Source of the DNA: Candidatus Coatesiibacteriota bacterium
Lineage (GTDB): Bacteria > B130-G9
DNA: 22,979 nucleotides
Assembly: GCA_016929465.1 (NCBI GenBank)
Contig: JAFGIT010000205.1
Span: 1-22,979, forward strand
Reading direction: 5' to 3'
The notes below the pieces were generated by a model that was not told the origin of the DNA, searched no databases, and saw only the letters and a list, made by a program, of their open reading frames with translations. Positions 22,833 through 22,979 of this stretch are shown here, piece by piece (within the stretch, counting starts at the first letter, position 1; each line of letters starts with the position of its first letter). Position numbers and translations under genes: made by a program.

Positions 22833-22901
22833 TTGACTGGTGCGGCAATTAAGAGCTTCGAGGACTTGCGTGTTTGGCGGCAGGGAATTGAGCTAGCCTG
22901 A
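22833..22901 (+). pseudogene. N-terminal remnant of four-helix-bundle protein (S23/IVP type)
   Basis: From TTG at 22833 the frame reads a 22-residue peptide containing IKSFEDLRVWRQGIELA and then stops at TGA (22899-22901). The FEDLRVWRQG-x-EL pattern is the hallmark N-terminus of four-helix-bundle proteins related to 23S rRNA intervening-sequence proteins, normally about 115-130 residues. Nothing downstream in any frame up to the window end resembles the remaining helices; that DNA turns AT- and TG-rich. So this is a truncated relic. A purine-rich array ending in GGGGGGAGG precedes it. Confidence 0.55.
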
Positions 22902-22979
22902 CTTTCCTAGTTATTGATTTGATGGATTTTCATTGAGGCTGTTATAGGTGGATTTGGATTTGGTGGGTGTATTACCTAT

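Overview
The window looks like chromosome from an uncultured, probably anaerobic, diderm (Gram-negative-type) bacterium. An outer-membrane beta-barrel gene, a 13-heme c-type cytochrome, a twin-arginine signal, a large 2-hydroxyacyl-CoA dehydratase-type activase and a secreted beta-helix protein support this. The genes are moderately GC-rich, ATG, GTG and TTG starts are all used, and the sigma70-type promoters are recognisable. I cannot name the phylum from the sequence alone. No rRNA, tRNA, CRISPR array, complete insertion sequence or phage gene was recognised.

Layout. Positions 1-549 are non-coding and repeat-rich: a short hairpin, two G/C-rich period-7 arrays in opposite orientation, and a compact two-hairpin element, ending in a promoter. 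Next comes a plus-strand pair, a Tat-signal radical SAM enzyme of the AmrS family (550-1722) overlapping a GAF/SpoIIE-type phosphatase (1715-3445). Facing it on the minus strand are an FHA-GAF-adenylate cyclase (3539-5269) and a DUF151 bifunctional nuclease-like protein (5288-5770), which share a promoter. Upstream on the same strand lies a two-gene unit: an outer-membrane beta-barrel (6926-8353) overlapping a 13-heme cytochrome (5907-6926), a plausible electron-transfer module. A divergent plus-strand gene follows, an AlbA_2 / HATPase / TPR protein broken by one in-frame TAA (8672-9472 and 9485-10645).

The middle is housekeeping: tilS (10760-12184) and tmk (12181-12855, minus) overlap tail to tail by four bases, then a small nitroreductase (13072-13587). 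The right part holds a giant CoA-dehydratase-type activase with two ASKHA domains (13887-18116), overlapping a polytopic GT-C-like membrane protein with an Fn3-like tail (18116-20326). After a 354-base regulatory gap comes a secreted right-handed beta-helix protein (20681-22777). The last 200 bases carry a purine-rich array and the N-terminal stub of a four-helix-bundle (S23/IVP-type) gene.

Functional reading. The left third mixes signalling (phosphoprotein phosphatase, FHA phosphothreonine reader, class III cyclase) with envelope redox functions (multiheme cytochrome, porin-like barrel, possibly exported radical SAM enzyme). The right third combines anaerobic CoA-ester-type radical chemistry with envelope glycosylation or surface functions. 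I see no single operon that clearly forms a new defence or biosynthetic system. The items most worth a second look are the barrel/13-heme pair, the Tat-targeted AmrS with its coupled phosphatase, the stop-split AlbA_2 gene, the structured repeat at 218-278, and six promoters with near-identical TTGACA-N17 architecture.
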